Below, piece by piece: positions 26,974-36,751 of a stretch of DNA of 64,000 bases. Position 1 is the stretch's first letter. Every line of letters starts with the position of its first letter. The stretch comes from Borrelia maritima (lineage in GTDB: Bacteria; Spirochaetota; Spirochaetia; Borreliales; Borreliaceae). Position numbers and translations under genes: made by a program. Under the pieces are notes generated by a model that had not been told where the DNA came from, ran no database searches, and saw only the letters and a list, made by a program, of their open reading frames with translations. Where the stretch lies: positions 310,001 to 374,000 of the forward strand of contig NZ_CP044535.1 of NCBI RefSeq assembly GCF_008931845.1, given 5' to 3'.

Positions 26974-28605
26974 ATGAAGTTTAATATAACTAAAAATAAA
27001 AAAATCAGTGAAAAAATTAAGATGGCAATATTAATTGTACTTGCCATGTTTTTAATTACATGTAATAACAATTCCAAAAAAGAAAAATTATCATTTAAAG
27101 TGTACATAGGGGGAGCTCCTTCGTCGCTTGACCCACAATTAGTAGATGAAACAATCGGAGCAAGAATTTTAGAACAAATATTCTCGGGGCTTTTAACATT
27201 AAATACTAAAACAGGAAAGATTAAGCCCGGACTTGCTAAAAATTGGGAAGTCTCAAAAGATAAAAAAACATATCAATTTTACCTAAGGGACAACCTTGTT
27301 TGGAGCGATGGAGTTGAAATCACTGCTGAAGGGATAAGAAAGTCTTTTTTAAGAATTTTAAATAAAACAACAGAATCTACAAATGTTGACATGCTTAAAT
27401 CAATAATAAAAAATGGACAAGAGTATTTTGACGGGAAAGTATCTGATTCTGAACTTGGAATTAAGGCAATTGATAACAAAACATTAGAAATAACACTTAC
27501 GGCTCCAAAACCATATTTTCTTGAATTACTTCTACATCATGCATTCATGCCAGTGCCGATTCATGTTATTGAAAAACATAAGGGAAATTGGACAAGCCCT
27601 GAAAACATGGTTACCAGCGGTCCTTTTAAATTAAAAAAAAGATTACCTAATGAAAAAATTATATTTGAAAAAAACGAACACTATTACAATGCAAAAGAAG
27701 TAGAACTTGAAGAACTTGTATACATTACATCTGACAATGATCTGACCGTATACAATATGTACAAAAATAACGAAATTGACGCTATTTTTAACAGCATTCC
27801 ACCAGACATTGTAAATGAAATAAAACTACAAAATGACTATTACCAACACAAAAGCAATGCAATTTATTTATACTCATTTAATACAAAAATAAAGCCTCTT
27901 GATGATGTTCGAGTTAGAGAAGCTTTAACATTAGCTATTGACAGAGAAACTCTAACTTATAAAGTATTAAATGATGGCACAGTTCCAACAAGAGAAATAA
28001 CTCCTGATCTTGAAAGCTACAATTATGGCAAAAAATTGGCTTTATTTGATCCTGAAAAATCTAAAAAGCTTTTAACAAAAGCCGGATATCCCAATGGAAA
28101 AGGATTTCCAACACTAACCTTAAAGTATAATACAAACGAAACTCATAAAAAAATTGCTGCATTTATTCAAAACCAATGGAAAAAAATTTTAAACATAAAT
28201 ATTATGCTTGTTAATGAAAATTGGCCTGTTCTTACAAATAGTAGAAATACAGGTAATTTTGAAATCATAAGAGTTGGACGTATTGGAGAATATTTAGATC
28301 CACACACATACTTCACTATATTCACAAGCGAAAATTCACAACTTGCATCTTACAGATATTCAAACCCAGAATTTGACAAGCTAATCAGAAAATCGGATTT
28401 TGAAAAAGATCCAATAAAGAGGAAAAACTTGCTCAGAAAAGCAGAATCAATAATAATTGAAAAAGATTTCCCTGCAGCACCAATATACATATATTCTGGA
28501 CACTATCTTTTCAGAAACGACAAATGGACTGGGTGGAATCCGAATATATCAGAAGTTTATTATTTCTCTGAATTAAAACCAATTAAAAATGCAAAACTAA
28601 ATTAA
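26974..28605 (+). CDS. oppA3: OppA3, oligopeptide-binding lipoprotein
   Basis: This is the third tandem peptide-binding lipoprotein, 543 residues, with a longer N-terminal leader: lipobox FLITC, Cys at 30 from the ATG at 26974, which has AAAAGG upstream. A methionine at codon 17 could also serve as start and would give a signal of typical length. Mature motifs are the same as in OppA1 and OppA2 (GAPSSLDPQLVDE, PGLAKNWEVS, WSDGVEITAEGIRKS, VREALTLAIDRE, YLFRNDKWTGWNPN). BB0330 as recalled. Confidence 0.95.
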   Translation: MKFNITKNKKISEKIKMAILIVLAMFLITCNNNSKKEKLSFKVYIGGAPSSLDPQLVDETIGARILEQIFSGLLTLNTKTGKIKPGLAKNWEVSKDKKTYQFYLRDNLVWSDGVEITAEGIRKSFLRILNKTTESTNVDMLKSIIKNGQEYFDGKVSDSELGIKAIDNKTLEITLTAPKPYFLELLLHHAFMPVPIHVIEKHKGNWTSPENMVTSGPFKLKKRLPNEKIIFEKNEHYYNAKEVELEELVYITSDNDLTVYNMYKNNEIDAIFNSIPPDIVNEIKLQNDYYQHKSNAIYLYSFNTKIKPLDDVRVREALTLAIDRETLTYKVLNDGTVPTREITPDLESYNYGKKLALFDPEKSKKLLTKAGYPNGKGFPTLTLKYNTNETHKKIAAFIQNQWKKILNINIMLVNENWPVLTNSRNTGNFEIIRVGRIGEYLDPHTYFTIFTSENSQLASYRYSNPEFDKLIRKSDFEKDPIKRKNLLRKAESIIIEKDFPAAPIYIYSGHYLFRNDKWTGWNPNISEVYYFSELKPIKNAKLN

Positions 28606-28730
28606 TTAATTTTTCAAATGGCTATTAGGCTAATATATTAAAAATATTTAAGTCTAATATAAAAGAAAGCTGGCCAAATTACACTTAAGAGAATGGCCTT
28701 GTTTAAAACAAAAAATATGCGGATAATACT

Positions 28731-28763
28731 CAAGATTCTAAGGAATTTCGCCTTAGAATCTTG
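28731..28763 (+). promoter_or_regulatory. Perfect 13-bp hairpin between oppA3 and oppB
   Basis: CAAGATTCTAAGG (28731-28743) and CCTTAGAATCTTG (28751-28763) are exact reverse complements around a seven-base loop. No T-run follows on either strand, so it is a poor intrinsic terminator. It shares the core AAGATTCT with the left side of the oppA1 leader hairpin. It could be a processing or stability element separating the binding-protein messages from oppBCDF. Confidence 0.6.
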
Positions 28764-28844
28764 AACAAAAAAGCAAATCTTTCTTAAATTAATTAGTTAC
28801 AATGTAAATAGTTTTCTATTCTATCAAAAATTATTAATTACGGC

Positions 28845-28875
28845 TTGAAAAACAATAAATACTATATGATATAAT
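28845..28875 (+). promoter_or_regulatory. Candidate promoter of the oppBCDF operon
   Basis: An extended -10 element TGATATAAT (28867-28875) is preceded by TTGAAA (28845-28850) at 19 bases. The extended TGn makes the wide spacing acceptable. Transcription would start near 28882, giving a 40-base leader with AAGGAG five bases before the oppB ATG. Confidence 0.5.
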
Positions 28876-28921
28876 TGATTAATATACACTATTGCTAATA
28901 TCCATTTACAAAGGAGCAAAA

Positions 28922-29842
28922 ATGTTAAAGTTCACTTTAAAAAAAATAATAGGAATAATACCAACTTTACTAGTAATAATTTTTTTATGCTTTTTTGTAA
29001 TGAGAATGGCTCCTGGAAGCCCATTTGATTCTGAAAAACCTATTGACCCTCAAGTAAAAGCAAGATTAATGGAAAAATATCACCTTGACAAACCTTTTTA
29101 TATTCAAGCATTTTATTATATTTCAAACGCTCTTAAGGGAGATCTGGGACCTTCTTTAAAAAAGAAAGACCTCACAGTTAATCAATACATAAAATTAGGA
29201 TTTCCAAAATCACTTACACTTGGAATAATATCCCTCATTATATCACTATCAATAGGAATACCAATAGGAATAATAGCTGCTATTTATAAAAATACTTATA
29301 TAGATTATATAATAACATCAATAGCAATACTGGGAATTTCTATACCATTATTTGTAATAGGACCAATTTTACAATACTTTTTTGCAATTAAATGGGGCTT
29401 ATTTTACACCTCAGGATGGATTACAGAAAGAGGGAGATTTTTAAATTTAATTCTACCTATAATAACTCTTAGCATGCCTAATATAGCCATTTTTGCAAGA
29501 ATAATCAGAGGCTCAATGCTAGAAATAATACAGAGCGACTTTATAAGAACTGCACGCGCAAAAGGACTAAGCTTTAAAACAATAGTTATAAAACACATGT
29601 TAAGAGGAGCAATGCTACCTGTAGTAAGCTATATAGGCCCAGCATTCGCTGCTATAATCTCTGGAAGCGTGGTTATTGAAAAAATATTTAGAATTGCTGG
29701 AATGGGGATGTTTATAACAGAGTCTGCATTAAACAGAGATTACCCAGTATTAATGGGGGGATTGTTAGTATATTCAGTAATACTTCTTATTTCTATATTA
29801 ATATCAGACATTATATATAAGCTACTAGATCCAAGAGTATAG
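28922..29842 (+). CDS. oppB: OppB, oligopeptide ABC transporter permease
   Basis: This inner-membrane permease subunit forms half of the oligopeptide channel. At 306 residues from the ATG at 28922 (AAGGAG five bases upstream) it matches the usual length. It shows the N-terminal FFVMRMAPGSPFD segment common to OppB/DppB, six hydrophobic helices and the EAA loop for contact with OppD/F (FIRTARAKGLSFKTIVIKH). A TTG ten codons upstream is not a credible start. It is followed by oppC after 12 bases. Confidence 0.96.
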   Translation: MLKFTLKKIIGIIPTLLVIIFLCFFVMRMAPGSPFDSEKPIDPQVKARLMEKYHLDKPFYIQAFYYISNALKGDLGPSLKKKDLTVNQYIKLGFPKSLTLGIISLIISLSIGIPIGIIAAIYKNTYIDYIITSIAILGISIPLFVIGPILQYFFAIKWGLFYTSGWITERGRFLNLILPIITLSMPNIAIFARIIRGSMLEIIQSDFIRTARAKGLSFKTIVIKHMLRGAMLPVVSYIGPAFAAIISGSVVIEKIFRIAGMGMFITESALNRDYPVLMGGLLVYSVILLISILISDIIYKLLDPRV

Positions 29843-29854
29843 GGGGAAATCAAA

Positions 29855-30904
29855 ATGAATAACCTTGAAACACAAAATGAAAAAAACAATTCTAAAATAG
29901 AAAGAAGAGCTTGGTCAAGATTTAAAGAAAATAAACTAGCATTTGGAAGTCTTTTTGTAATTGGATTTTATATATCAATTGCCATTTTACAACCAATATT
30001 GCCAATATATAAATACCATACTCAAATAGTAGAGCATTCTGATTTACCGCCATCTTTCCAGGCTGCTGGAGAACTCTGGTACAATAAAGAAAAAAAATTT
30101 ATTGAAAAATTAGCAAAAAAAGAAAAAAGAGAAATAAATGAAGAGGAACTAAAAAAACTCGAAGACATAAAAAGCAAAATAGAAAATGAAATTCAAATAA
30201 TAGATAAAAGGGAAGTAAAAATACACAAAAGAGTTTATCTGCTTGGTACAGACAATCTTGGAAGAGATTTGCTTGCAAGATTAATACAAGGAAGTCAAAT
30301 TTCTCTTTCTGTAGGATTTATTGGAGCTTTTTTGTCTATGATAATAGGAACTATTCTAGGCTCAATAGCGGGATTTTTTGGGGGACTGCCTGATAAAATA
30401 ATAACTAAAGCAATCGAAATTCTTTATGTACTACCCTATTTGCTTATTGTAATAATACTAATGGCAATAATGGAAAGAAGTATAATAGGACTATTTATAG
30501 CACTTGCATTTGTATCATGGCTAACAGTAGCTAGAGTTGTACGAGGACAAGTACAATCACTATCAAGCTCAGAATTTATACAGGCAGCTAAAACACTTGG
30601 CGCAACAAATAAAAGAATAATCTTAAAACATTTAATCCCTAATAGCATAGGAATGATAGTTATATTCACAACAATAAGAGTTCCAAGCTTTATTATGGCT
30701 GAAGCATTTTTATCCTTTTTAGGACTTGGAATTTCAGCACCAATGACAAGTTGGGGAGAATTAGTACAAAATGGAATTGCTACATTTGTTGAATATCCAT
30801 GGAAAGTTTTTATTCCAGCCATAGTTATGACAATATTTTTATTATTTATGAACTTTTTAGGTGATGGGTTAAGAGATGCATTTGATCCAAAAGATAGCAT
30901 CTAA
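29855..30904 (+). CDS. oppC: OppC, oligopeptide ABC transporter permease with charged insert
   Basis: This is the second permease subunit, 349 residues. The first helix is at about 30-48, then a long extracytoplasmic segment, then the family motif YLLGTDNLGRDLLARL, five helices and the EAA loop FIQAAKTLGATNKRIILKH. Compared with E. coli OppC (about 300 residues) the first periplasmic loop is enlarged by a strongly charged, K/E-rich stretch (about 70-125) likely to form a helical hairpin or coiled coil. It lies 12 bases after oppB and 11 bases before oppD. Confidence 0.96.
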   Translation: MNNLETQNEKNNSKIERRAWSRFKENKLAFGSLFVIGFYISIAILQPILPIYKYHTQIVEHSDLPPSFQAAGELWYNKEKKFIEKLAKKEKREINEEELKKLEDIKSKIENEIQIIDKREVKIHKRVYLLGTDNLGRDLLARLIQGSQISLSVGFIGAFLSMIIGTILGSIAGFFGGLPDKIITKAIEILYVLPYLLIVIILMAIMERSIIGLFIALAFVSWLTVARVVRGQVQSLSSSEFIQAAKTLGATNKRIILKHLIPNSIGMIVIFTTIRVPSFIMAEAFLSFLGLGISAPMTSWGELVQNGIATFVEYPWKVFIPAIVMTIFLLFMNFLGDGLRDAFDPKDSI

Positions 30905-30915
30905 GGAAAAATTGA

Positions 30916-31794
30916 ATGGAAAAAGAAAATAAAAACATATTAGAAATAAAAAATTTAGCAATTGAATTTAGATTAAAACATACAACAATTCACCCGGTAA
31001 GAAATATTAACCTATCCGTAAAAAGAGGAGAAATTAGAGCTATTGTTGGAGAGTCTGGAAGTGGAAAATCCGTAACAAGCATGGCTATTTTAAAATTATT
31101 GCCAGAACTTACAACGGTATATAAAAGTGGCGAAATACTATTTGAAAATCAAGATCTACTAAAGCTTAGCGAAAAAGAACTTTTAAAAATCAGAGGGAAT
31201 AAAATATCAATGATATTCCAAGACCCAATGACTTCATTAAACCCGTTTTTAAGAATATCAACTCAACTTGAAGAAACAATAATCTTGCACCAAAAATTGG
31301 GGAAAAAAGAAGCCAAAGAAAAAGCAATAGAAATGTTAAAAACTGTTGGCGTTGTAAACGCAGAAGAGAGGATAAAACACTTCCCACATCAATTTTCGGG
31401 AGGAATGAGGCAAAGAGTCATGATTGCCATGGCACTTAGCTGTCATCCATCTTTACTAATAGCAGATGAACCGACAACAGCGCTCGACGTTACAATCCAA
31501 GAGCAAATATTGTTATTAATTAAAAGTCTATCTAAGAGATTTAATACTTCTACTATATTCATAACTCATGATCTTGCAGTTGTTGCCGAAATTTGCGATA
31601 CAGTGTCTGTCATGTATCAAGGAAAAATTGTAGAAGAAGGAACAGTAGAGGAAATATTTAGCAATCCTAAACACCCTTACACTATTGGGCTTTTAAAATC
31701 AATTCTTACGCTAGAACAAGACCCAAATAAAAAACTTTATTCAATAAAAGAAAATCCCATTAAAACCACAAAAACCAGTATTGAGGAGTTTTAA
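30916..31794 (+). CDS. oppD: OppD, oligopeptide ABC transporter ATPase
   Basis: This ATPase subunit powers peptide import together with OppF. Visible motifs are Walker A GESGSGKS (about 46-53), Q-loop FQDPMTSLNPF, signature FSGGMRQRVMIA, Walker B LLIADEPTTALD and switch ITHDLAV, followed by the peptide-transporter C-terminal motif HPYTIGLLKSIL. At 292 residues it is some 30-40 shorter than many OppD proteins, mainly at the C-terminus, and lacks the Cys cluster seen in some. Its stop directly abuts the oppF start. Confidence 0.96.
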   Translation: MEKENKNILEIKNLAIEFRLKHTTIHPVRNINLSVKRGEIRAIVGESGSGKSVTSMAILKLLPELTTVYKSGEILFENQDLLKLSEKELLKIRGNKISMIFQDPMTSLNPFLRISTQLEETIILHQKLGKKEAKEKAIEMLKTVGVVNAEERIKHFPHQFSGGMRQRVMIAMALSCHPSLLIADEPTTALDVTIQEQILLLIKSLSKRFNTSTIFITHDLAVVAEICDTVSVMYQGKIVEEGTVEEIFSNPKHPYTIGLLKSILTLEQDPNKKLYSIKENPIKTTKTSIEEF

Positions 31795-32766
31795 ATGAAC
31801 AATAAAAAAGAAATAATTCTTAAAGTAGAAAACTTAATACAAACATTCAAAACTGGAGAAGATTTTTTATTTTGGAAAAACAGACAAAAAGTAAATGCGG
31901 TAAACAATGTTAGCTTTGAAGTTGAAAAAAATAAAACTTTGGGACTCGTGGGAGAATCTGGCTGTGGCAAATCTACTACTCTTCGCTCAATAATGCAGCT
32001 TTACACACCAACTTCTGGAAATATTTACTTTAACAACAAAAACATAACTAAACTTTCAAAAAGAGAGCTCTTAAAAACAAAAAAAGATATGCAAATGGTA
32101 TTCCAAGATCCTCATACCTCACTTGATCCAAGAATGACAATAAAAGACATAATAGCAGAACCACTAGAAATATACAATGAAAACAAAATTCTTCCAAAAA
32201 CAAAACAAGAAATAGAGCAAAGAGTAAACGAATTAACAGACATTGTTGGATTGCATAAAAGTATGTTAACCAGATATCCTCATGAATTTTCAGGAGGACA
32301 AAGACAAAGGATAGGAATTGCTAGAGCGTTGGCTTTAAATCCTAAGCTTTTACTTTTAGACGAAGCAGTTTCTGCGCTTGATGTATCAATTAGAGCTCAA
32401 ATTTTAAATCTGCTAAAAAACTTGCAAAAAGAATTCAATTTGTCTTATTTATTTATTTCTCACGATCTTGCTGTAGTAAAATATATGAGTGACAAAATAG
32501 CTGTAATGTACCTTGGAATTATCCTGGAACTTGCTCCCAGAGAAACACTATTTTCAAATCCAATTCATCCATATACTAAAATGTTAATAGCATCAATTCC
32601 TGAAATCAACCCTGAAAAAAGAAAAAATAAAACTATAAAACTAGACGAACAAACTCTGGCAAACATTAGGAAAATTCATTTAACAACTCAAGTACACGAA
32701 AAACTTGAAGAAGTAGAAAAAGATCACTTTGTATCTAAATACCTTTTTGATGAAATGAATAAATAA
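31795..32766 (+). CDS. oppF: OppF, oligopeptide ABC transporter ATPase
   Basis: This is the second ATPase subunit of the Opp importer, 323 residues. It has Walker A GESGCGKST (about 52-60), FQDPHTSLDPRMT, signature FSGGQRQRIGIARAL, Walker B LLLLDEAVSALD (Ala where OppD has Pro after Glu, common in OppF) and ISHDLAV, then HPYTKMLIASIP. It is directly adjacent to oppD and the last gene of the operon; nine bases separate its stop from the converging exported-protein gene, with no visible terminator. Confidence 0.96.
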   Translation: MNNKKEIILKVENLIQTFKTGEDFLFWKNRQKVNAVNNVSFEVEKNKTLGLVGESGCGKSTTLRSIMQLYTPTSGNIYFNNKNITKLSKRELLKTKKDMQMVFQDPHTSLDPRMTIKDIIAEPLEIYNENKILPKTKQEIEQRVNELTDIVGLHKSMLTRYPHEFSGGQRQRIGIARALALNPKLLLLDEAVSALDVSIRAQILNLLKNLQKEFNLSYLFISHDLAVVKYMSDKIAVMYLGIILELAPRETLFSNPIHPYTKMLIASIPEINPEKRKNKTIKLDEQTLANIRKIHLTTQVHEKLEEVEKDHFVSKYLFDEMNK

Positions 32767-32775
32767 CTCAAAAGC

Positions 32776-33531
32776 TTACTTATGATCAAAATAAGAGACT
32801 TCAAAATCTATTTTATTATCAATACCCTCAACAAAGTATAAATTAATTCTATTAACATTATTTTTATCTATTACTTTGTTACCAGAATCAATAAAATAAT
32901 AATAAATTCTATCTTTGGGTAAATTTTTAAGCTTAATAGTATAAATTCCCTTATTATCTTCTTTTTCAATAAGTCTATTTAAAAACGGATTAAAATTATT
33001 AAAACTGCCAGCTATTGTAACTATTTGTCCAGGACGACCTATATAAAAAATTTCAATCTCATTATTATCATACGATTTTATTGGATTCCTCAAAGAAATA
33101 TAACTAGACTTCTCTTTAGCAACCTCAATTCTAGAAAATGGAGTTAAATCTTCATTGTAAACCACATTTTTATTATACTCGTCATTAGTCCAAACACCGT
33201 CTATAATAAGCCTATATTTTATATCGCTTGTGCCATGAGGAATATTAACTTTAACAAAAAAAACTCCATACTCATTTTTTTTGAATAAATATTTCTTAGA
33301 ATACTGATCAAAATCAAAGGCAGCAAAAATTTTCCTAATTTCCCTATTGGGGGGGTAAAACAATAATATGCGCTTGGAATCAACCATTGGCTCAAAATTG
33401 TCTTTTCTTGTTGAAACTTCTAAAAATTCATTTAAACTCAAATCAAAATTATAAAATGCATAATCATCTGAAAAAAGACTGTTAATACATAAAAATACAA
33501 AAACTAATAAATAAAAACATCTTTCTTTCAT
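32776..33531 (-). CDS. P26-type exported protein with two glycogen-binding-like (CBM48/E-set) domains
   Basis: This 251-residue protein has a signal peptide (cleavage expected after SLFS, about residue 21). The C-terminal domain (QIVTIAGSFNNFNPFLNRL, then GIYTIKLKNLPKDRIYYYF) closely follows the CBM48/AMPK-beta glycogen-binding pattern. The preceding domain (IRKIFAAFDFD..., GVFFVKVNIPHG, IKYRLIIDGVWTND) has the same layout, so the mature protein looks like two E-set domains in tandem. A ligand is not known to me; some E-set copies serve only as structural modules. It converges on oppF and diverges from enolase. BB0336, P26, as recalled. Confidence 0.82.
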   Translation of the reverse strand: MKERCFYLLVFVFLCINSLFSDDYAFYNFDLSLNEFLEVSTRKDNFEPMVDSKRILLFYPPNREIRKIFAAFDFDQYSKKYLFKKNEYGVFFVKVNIPHGTSDIKYRLIIDGVWTNDEYNKNVVYNEDLTPFSRIEVAKEKSSYISLRNPIKSYDNNEIEIFYIGRPGQIVTIAGSFNNFNPFLNRLIEKEDNKGIYTIKLKNLPKDRIYYYFIDSGNKVIDKNNVNRINLYFVEGIDNKIDFEVSYFDHK

Positions 33532-33612
33532 AGATTATAAACAAAGGTCAAAATAATTCTTTTTACAAAATACTACACATTTAGACTCTTTAACATTATA
33601 CTAAAAACATAA

Positions 33613-34944
<1,332 letters not shown>

Positions 34945-34947
34945 ATT

Positions 34948-34972
34948 AAATCCCTGTAAAAGGGATTTTTTT
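34948..34972 (+). terminator. Terminator after enolase, probably bidirectional
   Basis: AAATCCCT (34948-34955) and AGGGATTT (34961-34968) form a perfect eight-base stem with a five-base loop and a run of seven T residues. Read on the minus strand the same hairpin is followed by a T-rich stretch, so it may also end the converging rplM-rpsI transcript, whose last stop is 46 bases away. Confidence 0.85.
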
Positions 34973-35017
34973 GCTTAAATAAACTTAAATAAAAATGTAA
35001 AACTATAAAAAATAAAA

Positions 35018-35428
35018 TTATCTTTTGGAGAATTGGAAACTTTTTCGTGCTTTTTTCTGTCCAAATTTCTTACGTTCAACTTTCCTTGAATCTCTTGTTA
35101 AAAATCCATTAGATCTCAAAATCGTCTTATTAGCTTCATCAAGCTCAAAAAGAGCCCTTGAGATGCCGTGCCTTATTGCCCCCGATTGACCTGAAATCCC
35201 ACCACCATAAACATTAATATAAAGATCATATTTCCCAAGCGCATTTGTTAATACCAAAGGCGCTAGCGCCATTGTTCTTAAATTTTCAAGTTGAATATAA
35301 GAGGCAAAATCTCTATTATTTACTTTAACATTACCACTACCCTCTCTAATGTAAACCCTAGCAACAGAAGATTTTCTCCTACCGGTTCCCATTGACAAAT
35401 TAACATTGCTAAAATTTGATTTTTTCAT
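35018..35428 (-). CDS. rpsI: 30S ribosomal protein S9
   Basis: S9 is a small-subunit protein whose C-terminal tail reaches the P site. The 136-residue sequence has the N-terminal [19 protein letters not shown] motif, the [19 protein letters not shown] block and the basic tail ending [11 protein letters not shown], the expected KR terminus. The ATG overlaps the rplM stop (ATGA) and has GAGAGG nearby. rplM-rpsI is a conserved bacterial gene pair. Confidence 0.98.
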   Translation of the reverse strand: MKKSNFSNVNLSMGTGRRKSSVARVYIREGSGNVKVNNRDFASYIQLENLRTMALAPLVLTNALGKYDLYINVYGGGISGQSGAIRHGISRALFELDEANKTILRSNGFLTRDSRKVERKKFGQKKARKSFQFSKR

Positions 35429-35889
35429 TTTACCTCTCTTAAATTAGCTTCCAATTTTGTAGGATTCTGAGCTTTAAGAGTATGTTCTGAGCCAGAAAAG
35501 ACTTTTAAATTTCTAAAAAGATCTCGCCCCAAAGGCCCTTTTGGTAACATACCCTTAATGGCAATCTCAAGAGGAGCACAAGGCTTTCTCTCTGACAATG
35601 TTCTAAAAGTGTCGGAATAAAGACCCCCTGGATATCTTGAGTGTCTGTAATAAAGTTTTTGTTGATATTTCTTCCCCGTCAGCCTAACCTTAGAAGCATT
35701 AATAATAACAACATTGTCACCTAAATCTTGATGGGGAGTGTAATAAGCTTTATGCTTGCCCCTTAAAATTCTAACAACATCCACAGCAACTTTACCTAAA
35801 ACTCTATCTGCTGCATCAATTAAATACCATTTTTTCTTAACAGTCTTTGGCTTAATCCAAATCGTAGCATTATTAGTTATTTTATTCAT
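35425..35889 (-). CDS. rplM: 50S ribosomal protein L13
   Basis: L13 is an early-assembly protein of the large subunit. The 154-residue sequence has [47 protein letters not shown] and the [18 protein letters not shown] signature. It carries a short extra N-terminus ([17 protein letters not shown]) compared with many L13 proteins. It is coupled to rpsI by a four-base overlap and lies about 50 bases downstream of the long gatCAB operon. Confidence 0.97.
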   Translation of the reverse strand: MNKITNNATIWIKPKTVKKKWYLIDAADRVLGKVAVDVVRILRGKHKAYYTPHQDLGDNVVIINASKVRLTGKKYQQKLYYRHSRYPGGLYSDTFRTLSERKPCAPLEIAIKGMLPKGPLGRDLFRNLKVFSGSEHTLKAQNPTKLEANLREVK

Positions 35890-35941
35890 AATAGAACGTT
35901 ACCCTTACATATAATTTTATGCATAAATCTCATTTATTGTA

Positions 35942-36751
35942 TTATTTGTAAGGATCACTGTCAAGCCCACCAATAAACTTATTTTTAAGAGTAAAACAAA
36001 TTTTCTTAAAATTGTCCAAATCTCCTTTAGAAAACTTCAAGGGAGCAATAGATGGAGTACTAAAATTTGGACTAATTAAATACCCATGTTGAAGAAACTC
36101 ATTAAAAATTTCAGCATGATAACAAGCATCGTAAAGAGGAAACATATAGCGATCAATCCCTCTAAACAAAGAGGTAGCAAAAGAATTAAAATCAACATTG
36201 AGATTTTTACTATAAAATAAAAGTTTACTTAATGTATGCCTAGCCAAAGATAAAGTTATAGCATCAAAATTGTCTTTAAATTCTATTTTTCTAGAAAGGT
36301 TATCTACAATAACAATACTAACAGACATGAAATCAGGCAAAGGAATATTAAAAATCATAGGATATTTAATATTCCTAAACCCCATTTTAAATTCATATAT
36401 TCCTTCTTCTTTTTCCCAAGGCATAAAAACTTTATCTTTACCAATTAAAGAAAATAAAAATGCCTTTGCATCTTGTTCTAGCTTAAAAATATAAACAGAT
36501 CCCGCCTCTTTAAAAAAAGTAAATATTAAATTGATAAACTGATTCTTAAAAACAGAAGGATATGGAGATATCAAGCCCCTTGACATAGTTTGCTTAAAAA
36601 TGCGATTTAAACCTTGAATCCTATAACCTAAAAAATTTTTTCCACCATTTAAATATAAATCTAAATACCTCTTACCATGAATATCATAAAGATAAAAAAA
36701 CCTTGCCCTTTTAATCACCGGTAAATTGTCTATTAATGACAAATCATTCAT
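35942..36751 (-). CDS. Shrunken class III aminotransferase-like protein
   Basis: This 269-residue protein begins like a class III (fold type I, PLP) aminotransferase such as HemL or ArgD: FYLYDIHGKRYLDLYLNGGKN followed by FLGYRIQGLNRIF corresponds to the D..G..YLD...G....LGH..P.v..A block. The C-terminus (HGYLISPNFSTPSIAP, FSKGDLDNFKKICFTLK) resembles the small-domain end of those enzymes. The central PLP domain is largely absent: I see no DEV.tG.GRTG motif and no plausible Schiff-base lysine context, and family members are about 400-450 residues. It is probably not a transaminase. The ATG overlaps gatB by eight bases (ATGAATGA). BB0340 as recalled. Confidence 0.75.
   Translation of the reverse strand: MNDLSLIDNLPVIKRARFFYLYDIHGKRYLDLYLNGGKNFLGYRIQGLNRIFKQTMSRGLISPYPSVFKNQFINLIFTFFKEAGSVYIFKLEQDAKAFLFSLIGKDKVFMPWEKEEGIYEFKMGFRNIKYPMIFNIPLPDFMSVSIVIVDNLSRKIEFKDNFDAITLSLARHTLSKLLFYSKNLNVDFNSFATSLFRGIDRYMFPLYDACYHAEIFNEFLQHGYLISPNFSTPSIAPLKFSKGDLDNFKKICFTLKNKFIGGLDSDPYK

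Larger units (their letters stand above)
28606..28921. other. Intergenic region between oppA3 and oppB
   Basis: These 316 bases contain no convincing gene. They hold a perfect 13-bp hairpin at 28731-28763 and a promoter-like element before oppB (both listed separately). Old annotations of this genome number a gene here between oppA3 and oppB; I see no frame with a ribosome site to support one. Confidence 0.5.

Noticed and set aside
23554..28605. The three oppA copies as a recent tandem duplication or mobile unit
   Set aside because: Their sequences have diverged considerably, spacers differ and no flanking repeats are visible; they are old paralogues known throughout the genus.
30436..30900. 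154-codon minus-strand frame opposite oppC
   Set aside because: Lies entirely antisense to the conserved permease domain of OppC and shows no family features.
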